DNA of 64,000 bases from Ignelater luminosus (taxonomy: Eukaryota > Arthropoda > Insecta > Coleoptera > Elateridae). The DNA lies in contig VTPC01090916.1 of the NCBI GenBank assembly GCA_011009095.1, positions 62,001 to 126,000 on the forward strand, in the 5' to 3' direction. Both the position numbers and the translations under genes were made by a program. The notes under the pieces are model-generated. The model was not told where the DNA came from. It searched no databases and worked only from the letters and a program-made list of their open reading frames with translations. The first letter of the stretch is position 1; each line of letters begins with the position of its first letter. Shown here in pieces: positions 24,206-36,784 of this stretch.

Positions 24206-27200
24206 CCTAACTAAATGGAAACGTGGGACTACAGCGTATCAAAGCAGATCTTGGTGATGGCGAGTGGCGTTACTTCTTGAATAATGAATTACAGATAGTT
24301 GGTGTCGAAATGTACATGTTAGTGGAAGTAAATCAGACTTAAATCGTTTGATTTTACACGACTTTCACTCACACCGACTAGGAGTGGAGTAGCGGGCAGT
24401 CCGCAGCCCAAGCGTCACAAACATCATTAGGATAGCAAATTGACTCAAAGTGAAGATAAAAGGCAGTGGAAGGAACGACAGCAAGTTCATGTTTGAACCT
24501 TAAACTGATCTTTGATCACGGTTCTGGCTTGTTTTCCATGTTCAAGGTCTCGTTATAAGTTATTTGTAGAAAACACATCGATTTTTTGAGGTTTTTAAAG
24601 TTTGGAACCGCCATTTTATAGTGTTTCCGTACACATCCCAATATTTTTTAAATTTGAAGAGCTGAAGTCCAAAAGGGGTCACGGATGTCTTTGGGTTGTC
24701 TAGGATGAAGAATTTTTTCTTTTCTTCAGCTGCAACTTTTCAATAAAATCCAAAGCCTATCAAAATATTTCACAATATGACTTGACCTTCCTTGCTCTTC
24801 TTATCATAGAATCTTATTTGTTTGAAAACCATCTTCGTTTTTATTTTGGAATCTGCAATTTTCTTTTTTTTAATTCTTTTGTCTTCAATTGAATTGTGAT
24901 ACATATTTTTTCAAGATTCATCAAACTGTTGGCCCTTCCAAACAGTAATCAAATAGTATCTAATATACTTTCAACAGCCATTGAAGGCTGAAGGATTTAT
25001 TATTTAGTACGTTTTCGAATCTAAACTTCGAAGTCTTCTCTTAAAAAATGCATTTGACTTGAATGGATATTTATTTCCTTCTTAAAACGATTTTGAATAA
25101 CTTTATACAAGTCACCGCTGCTGTCATCTTTCTGCTATATTTAGCGGAAAAAGCCTCTGATGCGCATACCTACCTAAATATCATTTAAGCTTTATTCATT
25201 ATCCTATTTGAATCGGAATTCATTCCATTTTTGACATTATGGTAAGTACACAAACGAATTAATATGCCATGAAATGTTTTTATCATTCTGTAATTACCGT
25301 AACGGCAGCGAATGTCTTTTTTCCTGGATAATATAATCAGTAATTTCGTGCGTTCCTTTTTCCGAAAGTAATTTTCCAATCGCTGAAAACATTGAAACGA
25401 GATTTTATGTGTGTTGACACAATAATTGCGTTGTAACAAAGCAATAGAAAATAATGTAATTCGGTATACAATTATTAGCTTTTCTGTTTATGTTTGTAAT
25501 TATATGGTTGCAGTGTTATAATTTAAATCATTGTTTGACGTGATGTCAGTATAACAGTTAATTAGGAATGCGATTCGATTGCAGAGGTTCAATAATTGCA
25601 TGTTTTCCCAACAGTATTAAACATTGTATACGATGTAATACTATTTTTATTCGGTTGTAAAATTAATAGGCCCAGTATCGAACCTCGCCAGACCCGATTT
25701 GGGCTCATTAATGCGCCAGTAACACCACAAGAGCGCTTATTTATGCTCATAGCCGTTCTTAATTTAGTTATTACATTGTATAATATCGTTTCCAGAAGCC
25801 CGACCGGTTTTCATAAAATATCTTCCCGATAGCTCTGCAGACAAATTTGTGAGCGTTAATAGAAAGAAACAAGTTTTAAACGACAGTAATTTGTATTCCC
25901 ATCTTAATAATTATCTCCTTCATCTCGTTTTATACCAAAACAAATTTAAATGTGGCTGTTAATGGAATTCCTCGCATGATTTGATGAATCGTTTCAACGC
26001 CTTACAACCAACCAACCAGCTCGTGTTTGTATATATAAAATGTACCACACAGGCACACGTACCACTATACACAGAAACACCGTATCTCCTCTATACTGCT
26101 TTCTACCTACTTCTGGCCGCTCTCCGCGTCCATGACTTACTCGGATATCTTAGCTACCTGTTTTATTTATAAAAGCTATAACTTCGTGTAATGGCATCCT
26201 AATTATCACATTTTGCTTTTATGGGTTAGAACTACGCAACCGGAAAGCAGGAAGCTGCCTTGGCGCACATATTTTTACGAGATTTATATTTACAACCTCT
26301 GTGTGTGGATGTGTGCATGTGGCTTGATGGGAATGTTTGAAGGTTTTTTCGTTTTTAAAGATTTGTAGCGTTAATTTCACCTGTGGATGTGTAATTGCTC
26401 GTTAGTGAATACTTTAACGGTAGGATAAGGTGCGAACAGCTCGCTGTCACTCGGCACCTCAACTAAATAACACCCATTTTATTTTTAAACTTTTTGACTT
26501 TCTACGCGTATGTGTGTATGAACAACTTGTGAATTTGCGCGTTCGTACATATTTCAGGAATTTTTTGTGTTCATTAACGAGTTCTCAGAGTTTTTCTGAA
26601 ACCAAGAATGGTTTATTATACACGTTCTATTTTTATTAAACGAGTTAACCTCATTTTTCATTCAAAATCTAACAAGAAAGTTTATTTTTACAATCAATAG
26701 GATTATGTTAATAATTTAGTCAATGTTTATACAAAAAATTATTCGAATCTCACACTTGCTTGCTCGACGCTTTTTTTTTTATTATTATCTTATCAAACTT
26801 TCTGATTTTTTTAAATTATAGATGAACTTTCTATATATACATATTGCTGTGGCTACTGACCTTTTGCGCTTCAATCTCTATTTATTAAAAATGCCATTAC
26901 TGTTCTGAAGGAATCTCTTTAACAATCTGAAATTAAATAAATAATTTTAATATAGGTTACGTCAGTTTCAAGTTTTATGAACTGAATAATTATAGAAAAA
27001 ATTGTTATTTCAATATAATTTTACATTTATTTGCAAGCATCTGAGATATTTTTTAGTTTTAGTTATTTAATGATTATTTTTAATTTGAGACTAAAGCTGT
27101 CTTCTAATTGTAGACATTCATTTAGCATGCGGACAATAAAAAAATATAATACTTGGAATTTAAGGCATTTTATTGTAATTAGCCTTAGTTTATCATTTAA

Positions 27201-28540
27201 ATTTTGTGTTTAAGTAAGTACTAGTAAATTAAAAAGGGGACGTTATACACAATCGAATTTGACTGTACAAAAACAAGCAACCCTGACGGTTATGACATGT
27301 TAAATCTGAAACGCATTTAATTTTCAATTTGTTATCATACAATAAATAACAGAAGCTGATAATTAAACCGAAGAAATGTTAGAACTACAAAGAACCTAGA
27401 TAACGTGCATTTATTGAAAAAGGAAATGTTCAAATTATCAAAATGGTGCATCAGCAAATGCATGCAATAAAGTTTTAGAAACACAAAAACTGAAATGATG
27501 ACACATTTGTTATTCACCATTATAAAAAATGCTGAGTGAATCCGCAGGTGTTGTAAGACCCAAAAAGGAAACTAAACTTGAATAATACACAGAATTTCTT
27601 TTGTTTACTTTGAAGGATAAGCTTCACGTCATCAGAATGTTCCATTTAAATGAGAAACAGACTAAATTCGAGTTTTGTCTTAGTTTCAGTTTTTTTATTA
27701 GTCTCAATCCTAGTAAGCCTGAGTTAGAAATCTAAATCTTTTGCGTTTTAGAACTAAGCTTTTAATTTGGACGCTAACAATTCTCTTTTTTTAAAAAAAA
27801 GGGCAATAAGTTTGAAGGACCAACCTGAGTTTGAAATGGAGCGGAAGACCTTCTATTAACTCCAGTATATGGACTGATTTTATTTTCCTGATCGCAATAA
27901 TATCATTATAACAACTATCTTTTAATGTTAACTATCGAATGAATGAAGTAACAGCTACGATAGGGGTATAGAGTACAGAATTCACCTTGTTCTTCATATT
28001 TTCAGTTATGTTTTATTTCTGAATTAGATATTTAAGGCCATGATGGGTTCTGACACAAAAGTTCTTTATTACTAAATGTGCAGGATTGAGGGACGATCAG
28101 CCGTCTACAAATTAGTCAGATTTTTGCCTATTTACACTTCACACTAAGAAATTTTCAAAATTTTCAAAATCTTACAATCTATCAAACTTAAAAGATCTCA
28201 AAGTAAGAGTGACTGTTAATAAAGGAAAGCTCCAAGTGTTGGAAACTTAACTTACTCAAACGTCAAACCAAACGAAAAAAATCTGGGAAGTTCGAAAAGT
28301 CTAAACCTAAATAGTTTAAAGCTTGATGAACACATAGAGAGAAATCTAGATATTTGAGAACATTGTATTGATTGTCCAAACCATAACCCTAAGATAGCTA
28401 GTATTGTCTTACAGATATCTAACATGACTTCTTCAGCGAATGGAAAATATACAGAAGAATTTTTCGTTTTTCAGTAAAATTACAAAATGATTATTGACAA
28501 TAATAATAAAACTCGAAATGAGTTTTCTTCAAGTATCTTC
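24206..28540. other. AT-rich intron, nothing recognised
   Basis: The stretch is AT-rich with long T and A runs and short open frames only. A segment near 25660-25740 is somewhat less AT-rich and open for 78 codons without any recognisable domain. I found no RNA gene. Confidence 0.55.
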
Positions 28541-28544
28541 TGAT

Positions 28545-30555
28545 TTGCGCTTAAGAGCTTTCTCAGAGATTACACTATAAGGGAAGAATTCGTAGAAAGA
28601 ATGCAGGACAAACTAGATGAATGGGAACTGGAAGAGAAATTACAGGAAATACAAGAGGTATGGAAGATACTTTAAAAAGCTTTGAGAAGAAGCCTGCGGA
28701 AGAACAACCGAAATGAAAAACAAAAAGCAAACAGTATGGTGGTCAGAAGAGATAAATCGGAGCATAACAACAAAAAGAAGCATGGAAAAATTATCTCAGT
28801 AAACAGACGGCAGAATCTTACGATAATTATAAAAGAGCAAGAAGACAAGCGAAAGTGAAAGTGACCGCGGCAGAAAGAGAAGCGATATGACAATGGAAAC
28901 AAACTTTAAAGAAAACCAGTAATTATTCTATAGAGTGGTCAGCAACCTAAGAAAAGAAAAAATGAATGAAATCACGTATATAAATGACAAAGACAACCAA
29001 AGAATCACAGACGAGAGACGCATTATGGAAAGCCGGAGAGAGTACTTCCAAGAACTACTGACGGCGGAGGGAGAAGAAGAACAACCGGAAGAGGCCTCAT
29101 AGAATACAGATGATAAGACAATAACAATGGAAGAATTAACGAAGAGCTTGCAGAAACTCAAAGTGGATAAGGCGCCAGGAAATGATGAAATAACAGCGGA
29201 ATGCTAAAATACATGGGATACAAGGGAAAAGAAATATTCCTACAACTGCTGAATAATATAACAAGAGATAACAGGATACCAGCAGACTGGAAACTTGCAA
29301 TAATACTACCAATCCACAAGAAGGGATACTAAGGTGTACAATAATTGCAGAGGTATCTCGCTACTAAGTACAGCAAGGAAAATATATGAAAGTATTCTGA
29401 CGGAAAAGCTGAAAAACGAGACGGAAAGTGAACTAATGGAAGAACAGAATGGTTTCAGAACGGGCAGAGGAACAACGGATGCAGTATTTGTGATAAAACA
29501 ACTAGTAGAAAGAACAGTCGATGCAGAGAGTGCTTCACAGACATCAAGAACTTGAGAACTTATCTACAAAACGCTGCAAAAGAAACACGCTAGTAAAAAG
29601 CTCATCGATAACATTAGAAGCCTATATAGATGTTACAAAAAACTGTGAGAGAACCACCAACAACCGATCAGAGATATTCGATACCAAGACAGGAGTCATG
29701 CAATACACTGAGTTCATATTTGTTCATCTAGCCAAAACTTGCAAACAGAAAACCAGAAAAACTTACTGGGGCTATTACAACTTTGGACCAATAGGAATCA
29801 ACGAACCACTCTTCGCAGGTGATTGGTGTTGATGGCAAAAAAACAAACAAGATCTCGAGTGGAACTTGAAAATACGAACGAAGAGCTAAAAAAAAGAAAT
29901 TATATATCAACGCAGAGAAAACCAAAACGATGGTAACGACGAAGACTAAAACACAAATAAAGCTATATTGGGAAAATGAAGAGATGGAACAAGTTCCCAG
30001 TTTAAATACTTAGGAATCATATCATCGGAAGATGGAAGGATAGAAGAAAAACTGAAGGAGAGAATGAACAGAAGAGAACTGTCAACAAATACTAAGATAA
30101 GAATATACAACGTGTTGTACACCCCCACGTTAACATATGACTCGGAACCATGGACGCTGACAAAAAAACAGAAAAGAAGATTGCAGGCAAAGCAAGTGAA
30201 GAATCTGAGAAGCATTGCGGGACTAAGACTGATAGACAAAGTAAGAAATGAAGAAATAAGAAAAAGAGTAGGAGTAAAACCGATAGAACAAAAAATAAAG
30301 GAAAACGCATTACGCTGGTTTGGACACTTAACGAGAATGCACACAAAAAGGAGAATATGGAAGACGGGAAGACCGAAGAAAGGGGGAAGAGGCAGGCCAC
30401 GGCGAAAGTGGAACGACGACATAGGAAAATATCTAGACTGGAACTAGGCAGCAACACAAACAAGAGGCAGGGTGAATCGGAGAAGACGCATAGCAGACAC
30501 AAGGGAAGTAGAAACAACAATGCCGGTATAAAAGGTCAAGGATTGAGTAAGTAAG
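28545..30555 (+). pseudogene. RTE/BovB-like LINE, decayed reverse transcriptase region
   Basis: This is the reverse-transcriptase half of a non-LTR retrotransposon, which copies its RNA at a nicked target site. In order: an EEFVERMQDKLDEWELEEK-like pre-RT segment (28585), EELTKSLQKLKVDKAPGNDE (about 29133), ADWKLAIILPIHKKG and NNCRGISLLSTARKIYE (29285-29390), EEQNGFRTGRGTTDAVF (29440-29490), a damaged palm, FKYLGIISSEDGR (about 30003), and an open tail at 30064-30447 with IYNVLYTPTLTYDSEPWTL, ALRWFGHLTRM and GRPRRKWNDD. The tail resembles that of BovB/RTE elements. The catalytic F/Y-A-D-D motif reads FAGD (29812-29823) and is followed by a frameshift; several other stops occur. The endonuclease domain was not seen, so the copy is probably 5' truncated. 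It is the only coding mobile relic in the same sense as Rbp6. The long minus-strand frames over it are shadows. Confidence 0.88.
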
Positions 30556-31635
30556 CTTTTTCAGTTTCATTAAAACTAATGTAAAAACAGATGAATATTG
30601 AGAAGATCAAAATCAACTCGATGGTTATTAGGTTGGTGTATGGTACTAAACGCTGTGATTATATGGATCAAAATGTTTTGGTACTTGTCTAGAGGTATGA
30701 TGGTTGTAGAAACGAGATTCTTCCAGGACAATAGCGCTGGTCGCTAGAAGTTAAGTTGATGACAATAACCTGGCGCTACGCGATGAGGAAGTCTTGAAGG
30801 TATTGAAGTTGGAACAACAATTGAAGGAGATTGCACTGACTCTGATAGCGAATAGATAGCATAGCTTGTTGGCTTGTTTATATATCTCTTGAATAATCTT
30901 ACTGGATGTAAAACATGGTTGTTAATGGTAAAGATTTCTGATAGTTATCACGGTTTTCAGATCTGTGGAACCTTAGATACAAAAACCGACTGGAGGTGTA
31001 TTCTCGGTTGGGTGACTGGCGAGCAAGGATAGGCATGTGGACGCTTGCAACTCTAACTTGGTAGCAAACCTGTTTTAATTGCAGAGAATCCTGCTTTTGC
31101 CTCCTTAAATTTGTGCAAGGCAGGCAATCCTCTCACTGGCTTAACGTCTAAGCGCGGCTTTGCTAATTGGAAATTATGATCCACAGGAATTTATCAGTAG
31201 ATGGTCGCAAATGGATTTTCAAAAACTATCGAAATAAAACTAACTACTTAGGAATATGCCTATAGAACCTGTGGAGGTTTTCATTTGGGCAAAATTCAAT
31301 ATTTGTAAAAATTCTTTTCTTGATAAGAGGAAGAGATAAGCTAGTCGCGTTTGCGAGTTTGTGAATAGGAAACTGTCATACGTCTTGTGTTCTGGTGAAA
31401 AACAAAACATTGCTGATTCTAATCATTTTCACCACGAGATTTGAATGTACGTGTCAGGATCAAGCTTTCTAAAGAGATTTGTGCAAGTGCAGTTGGAGTC
31501 TCTTCTGCTTTTTCATTCGTTGCTAGACGAGTTTTTGTATAGCGTTTTTTATAGTAGAAAAAGGATAGGAATGGTTGCAACAATAATCAAGCTTTAATTT
31601 TTATTTTCTCAATTTCTATTAATTTAAAGAAAAAA
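30556..31635. other. Intron between two element relics, nothing recognised
   Basis: Short frames only. A moderately GC-rich part near 30960-31190 has no motif I can name. Confidence 0.5.
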
Positions 31636-31639
31636 ATTA

Positions 31640-32620
31640 AAAACTGAATTAGTCTGAGTCGTCTGCCAAGTTTCTTTTATCCCCATGAAATATGAGTCAT
31701 TGAGTCATTCTTATACATTTTTTTCCTTTTACAATTTTTCCTTTTCAGCGTTTCTTGATCTTTTAAATTTCCTTTTTTTTTCCTATTTCAGCTTTCTCGA
31801 AGAGATTAGAACATTTCCTCTTCTTCCGTCTCCTGTTACTTTGCTTTCTAGGCGCTGTCTTCGGGAACGGACGAATGGCTAAAATGATTTTCAGTTCTGC
31901 TTTCATAGCGAGGCTAAAATCCTGTCTTTGGGCTTAGGTTATGTTCCAGATCAGGTCGGTTAGTCACAAAAGATGCTGAGAAATCACTTTCTTGAAATTT
32001 CTCAGCTGATAACCTGGTGTGAGCGAGGTTTTTTTATTGTGCCAAGCCAAGCACTTCCCATACTGTATATTTTCTTGAACGGCCCATAGATGCTGACGTC
32101 GAGAGGTTGCAGTTGGTATGAACAATCCATTCGTCTCGCACATATCTAAACCTTCCACCAATGTGGGAAGAATGATTGTAAAATAGCAGCAATACTGTAT
32201 CTCCTTTACCAGGCTTTTTGGGGGCAATGAAGTGCCCAAGAAATTTCTCAAAGGAGTCGAAACTGGTTGCAGCACTAATGCAACCTATTGGTCTATCTCG
32301 AACGAAATGATCTTTGAAATATTTCTTTCGGCCACGCACGGCTTTAATACTGCAGTCAAGATTCTTTTCTCTTTCTCATTTCTATTTTTATTTCATGTGC
32401 TTTTGCACACTGATAAATAAGTTTTACGACTTCCAATTTAGTCAGCCCAAACAGAATTTCAATGAACTTTCGTATGTGATCGTTAAGAATTTTAAATTGG
32501 AACGGAAATTTACCAGAAAGCTTAGAGATCTTGGGTAGGAACCAGAAGAAGGTGCAAAATATACCTGAAACCAATGGCATGTGGAGGGTACTAACTGTCT
32601 TACTGAACAGCACATATTGT
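31640..32620 (-). pseudogene. pogo/Tigger-like DDE transposase relic with internal deletion
   Basis: Reading the minus strand from 32613: an N-terminal part with LFGLTKLEVVKLIYQCAKAH, typical of the DNA-binding half of pogo-type transposases, is joined after a short stretch to the late DDE domain. That part carries KKYFKDHFVRDRPIGCISAA, PGKGDTVLLLFYNHSSHI and a YTVWEVLGLA-like segment. Then follow a stop, SDFSASFVTNRPDLE, and a basic tail near 31640-31850. The part holding the first catalytic Asp is deleted. The family normally has LLLLDNHSSH, and here the catalytic Asp is Tyr. Segments lie in at least three frames. pogo elements belong to the Tc1/mariner superfamily and gave rise to jerky and CENP-B type host genes, but stops and lost catalytic residues make this a dead copy. 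Confidence 0.82.
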
Positions 32621-34880
32621 ACTAGACTCTCTCAAAATTTCATTAATGACTCTAAATAGTCTTCCATATTCGCTCTATTGATTTAGATTGAAGATCACAG
32701 AAGTTACCATAAAATCTGTCTTGGGTTTCTAAGAAAGTCATGGACATTCAAGTCAAATTTCTTCTAAGTACTGAAGTATTGAAAGTAAAATCATTTCTCT
32801 TCCAGACTTTAAATATTTCAAGATTTTGTAACGAAATAACCAGAAGAATGAGACGCTCATGATTCTCAAAAAACCCAAAATTATGACATGTTTCTATTAT
32901 ACAAATTAAGAAGAAAAAAAGCATAAGATCAGATTGTTTTAAAAGTTTCAATTTGCCGCATTATGTAGTTTTCGTAAAGGTGTTAGAAATGACTGTAAAA
33001 TTCAAATTAACGTTTAAAGGAATAATTTATCGTTTTCCTTCAAGCAATCTATAAAAACCTCGTTAATCTTGTTTGTAAAATGAAATTATTAGCTAGCACG
33101 AAACACAAGAATATTATTACAAATACTTGCACAATAAAACAAACAAAAGTTTAAATTTTCATGCGGTCTCGAATCGAATCGATCTATATATATATATATA
33201 TATAACAAAAAGGTATACTTTTTAATTAAACAAGCACACACATGATAAAATGCCTACAACGAAAATTCCATAAAAATAACGATCTAATCGCACACACAGA
33301 GCGGCGATTAAACTTACACCTTCACGCACTTTTAATTACAAGTTTAAAAGGGTAACATGACAATAAAATTAAATCGAAATCAAAACACGTGCGTTTAAAA
33401 ACCGGTTGCACCCAAACCGTTAATGTTAATGAGCAGATAGGAGGGTAGGGTATGTACGTACGTATATATACAACTTATTCTTTCTGTTTCATCTGTCCGT
33501 TCTTTTCTTTCGCACGGAAAACACTGTTTTTGCATATCGTTTTAAATTTAAAACTTGTTAAATGTATATGTATTAGCTGGGCGGGTAGGCATGAGTTGTA
33601 TGTTTTTTGTATGCCTCTACGGCAAAATCCTAACCTAACAATTATATATAATTAAAATTTAACAAGAGATTTTAAAAACCGATAAAAATGCTAGCTTTTG
33701 TGTATTCAGAATGTAATAGAAACGCCAATTAAATAAAATTGTACTTTTTGTATGTAATGTCTTTACGTGTAAAGAATTTCATTAATTTGGCAAAATGCAA
33801 ACCACGGCCTTTTTCTAGCTGAACACCCTGTATTTGTTATCATGATAATATTATGTATATTCGAAAACTTACAAACTTTTGTTCCTCGTTTATAAAAAAA
33901 ATGCGAATTTTATTATCCGTCATCAAGTTGACTCTCGAATAACTTTACTATAGTATAAGGGCATTCCTGATTAGCGAACGTGACAGTTTTTAAATTTGCT
34001 TTAACTTATTTTCATCAAGTTGGGCTTAAAAAATAATTGGACGTATTACGCTTATACAGCAAATATTGGAAGTGGAATATCTCAAACAGGGTGGTGAAGT
34101 GTCTCGTCGGCTTTATATCGTGGTCTTGCAGCGTCACGTGTCGTATAAGTTGGAGGGCCCTTAGCTCTGCACATCTTTGAGAGGAAAACTCTTCAGATGT
34201 CTGTATACTATGACGAGGAGGTCACCCACAATACACTCGACTATATCGTGTCTTACTTGCACCTCTACGAGCCACTTCGGATTATTCATTGTTTTGTTTC
34301 CTGCGTTTTAATTACACCCCCTGAATAGAGCAAGAATCCTTCTCCTCCAATAATAACAGAGAGAAGCTTTTACAAAACTGTCCTTGTAATATAACAATAA
34401 CGTTACGCTGCTGACAGGTTAGTTTATTAAAATGACAAACTCAAGCAGAGACTGAAATTATACAGAATGTATTTGTGTATTGTGGTTTATGGGGGAAAAA
34501 ACAAAATTACTACTACTATAGAGAGGAAATATCGAAATGTCCAGTGCAGTGGACAGCAAGGATTTTATGAACATAGAAACTGATACTGAAACTATGTATC
34601 TGTTGTGGACACTCACGTAGGTAATCAAATTTTGAATGTTTGCTCAATTGATGAGAATATTGTGGAAACAACAAATTTCAAATTTATATTCGTGTTTAAT
34701 TTTTCCCGACGAAATGAGCATTTTACGATTTGGTGTTGTGTATCAATGGGATTTTTATTTAAATATGGTTTTTAAATGTAATAAATTTACCGGGAATTAT
34801 GACGTTACGACTCTTAACGGGCACTGCTGAAAAAAAGCTCATTTCCTTTCGTGTTAAGTTTCGCTATTTTTTTTTATTGA
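32621..34880. other. AT-rich intron, nothing recognised besides a TA microsatellite
   Basis: No gene, RNA or mobile element could be identified. The only simple-sequence feature is the TA run at 33185-33206. Confidence 0.55.
33185..33206. repeat. (TA)11 microsatellite
   Basis: An uninterrupted run of TA dinucleotides, seen directly. Confidence 0.95.
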
Positions 34881-35480
34881 AATTCAGAAATACAATATTG
34901 AAAGAAAGCAAGCTTGATATTGATCTCTAACGTAACGCAATCCGTCTACTATTTGTCATGGGAAAACTTTAGAGAAAAAAAAGATGTTGAATTTATATTT
35001 GATTTCTTGCTACAAAAAATTATAGGACGCGTCCCTGTTGGTTTGTTTCTTTCTTTTGTTACTACCCCACATTTAATAATATAAATTTTGTAGTTGCACA
35101 ATAAAATTAAATGTTAATTATCAGATTTCCCTAACAAAATAAATTATTAAAACGAAAATAAATAAAAATAGCATTTTGTCGACGATTCAAGAAATCAGGG
35201 ATGTTTGAGTTAAACTTTTCTAATTTTCTTTTCAAACAAAATTTTCTCTGCCTTAAAAAAAGTTTTGGAAATAGAATATTAGAGTAAAATGAGTTTTAAA
35301 TTGACTTCTAACGTAAGTCACTCTACCATTTCTAATGTCGTGGGAAAACTTAACAATGGAACAAGAAGAAGGGAAAGAAAGGACCTCCCGGAAAACACAG
35401 AGATTTATTTTTGATGATTTTATTTCTCGATGCAAGAGGTATTACAAGAAACAAAATATGTTAGCCCCCAAGAAACCCAG
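34880..35480 (+). repeat. Diverged ~383-bp direct duplication
   Basis: ATTGATCTCTAACGTAA (about 34918) and ATTGACTTCTAACGTAA (about 35301) begin two similar segments. Both continue with a CTACTATTTGTCATGGGAAA or CTACCATTTCTAATG segment, then GGGAAAACTT and a TTTATATTTGAT-like stretch. Similarity is patchy. The short open frame 35335-35556 inside the second copy has no family signature. Confidence 0.4.
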
Positions 35481-35699
35481 ATTTAGCTTTATGTTTCTGG
35501 AGGAAAAAAATCGCGTAGAATTTTATGACGCGCAGGATTTTGCTTTTTTTTTTTAGTTGGTGATAAATTTACTTTTTAAACGAAAGCAAGGTTTGTTAGC
35601 GTGGCTGTTTATGTGCATATTTATGATTATGAGAAAATGGAAATTAAATATTAAAATTTTGTAAATTCTATGCAACAGTCTAGACAGAGTATAATGTTT

Positions 35700-36770
35700 A
35701 AGTATCTTGATTTATAAAACAAAATACAGTATTGGCTTTCTACAGCTTCTTAGTGTACACTTGGCATCTAATGATTCATTAATTTGATGCTGTAATATCT
35801 CTCTATCATCGAGTCCTTGGGTCATGTATATTCTTTCTGTCCCGGTCGTAAAGTAGTTCTCAATCATATTTATGAGATATCTGGTTATCCCCTTCTGTTT
35901 CAGCCGATCCAATATCAGACTATTAAAGGCATTCTTAACATCGATCTAAATAACCGCTGCCCATTTTTGCGGTCTGGTGTTAACAGTATCAGTGACGGGT
36001 TTTATCCCATTCAGAGTTAGTAGACTTTCCCTTCTGGAAGCCAAATTGACGGCCACTTACTCCATTTTTTCTTCCAGTTCCTTTTCAAGTTTACCCTTAA
36101 CTAAACGTTCATGCAGTTTTCCCAAAGCGTTTAGAAGGCGTATAGTTCTAAAGAATCTCGCTGCCCCGGATTCTGGTCCTTTTGGGATTTTTCATTCAAC
36201 AGGAAAGATTTCCTTTATCTTCTTCTTCTCTACCGGATCAAAGTTATACTGAACTGGCGTGTTTCTCAATTGTTTGGTGACAATTTGGTATTGTTGTGCC
36301 CACTTCTTCTACAGTCTCCCCCCCCCTTTTCATTCTTACACTTTTCTTCAAGATTTGTTAGCTGTAATTGTTATTTTCGGTCGATTTCAAATGTCAGCAA
36401 TAGTCTGTGAAGACTTAAAGATTCCTTGAGGGATACCTGCTAGTTCTTTATTTTCTTTGCTTTTTCTATAGTGGTCAGCATGACATCAAGGTAATAGGTA
36501 CTGTTCCAGCATTTGTAGCATTTGCAGTTTGTCAAATCAACTTTAATTCTGCTTCCCATCTTGCTAGCAACTTTAATGTTATATTATTTGTGTTCCCTTC
36601 CCTGCAGGCTTCAGCTGGAACAAGGATATGTCATGGTTTGGCCTATTGATGGTGATTTCATCAACATCCTTTACGATGTAGCAGACCATAATCAGGCGTC
36701 TAGGTTTACGCTTCGCTATTTCGATGTACCTGAAGTAAGCTTATTGGATGACAGTAACGGCAGACATTAA
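35700..36770 (-). pseudogene. R1-like LINE relic: ORF1 zinc knuckle fused to ORF2 reverse transcriptase
   Basis: On the minus strand, 36760-36480 keeps a piece of ORF1 (gag-like): IVKDVDEITINRP, LKPAGKGTQII and then SRIKVDLTNCKCYKCW, a CCHC zinc-knuckle start. Shortly after come a KKWAQQYQIVTKQLR-like and YNFDPVEKKKIKEIFPVE segment (36340-36210), RLLNALGKLHERLVKGKLEK (about 36130), AAVI*IDVKNAFNSL (about 35940) and DRLKQKGITRYLINMIENYF (35912 onward). The latter belong to the RT domain of R1/Jockey-group LINEs. The endonuclease and the end of ORF1 are missing between the two parts, and the catalytic YADD region is also lost. Stops and frameshifts are present. Plus-strand frames here, such as 36522-36770, are shadows. 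The group assignment is firm; the exact clade is inferred. Confidence 0.8.
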
Positions 36771-36784
36771 GCTATTCCATTTTA

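Noticed and set aside
25596..26172. Frames of 78 and 63 codons
   Set aside because: Hydrophobic by AT-rich composition only; no family signature.
29946..30520. Long minus-strand frames of 158 and 142 codons
   Set aside because: They lie opposite the open C-terminal tail of the RTE-like LINE; the plus-strand tail has clear family motifs, so these are shadows.
36522..36770. 82-codon plus-strand frame with a hydrophobic start
   Set aside because: It overlaps the minus-strand ORF1 remnant with its CKCYKCW knuckle, which explains the open frame better.
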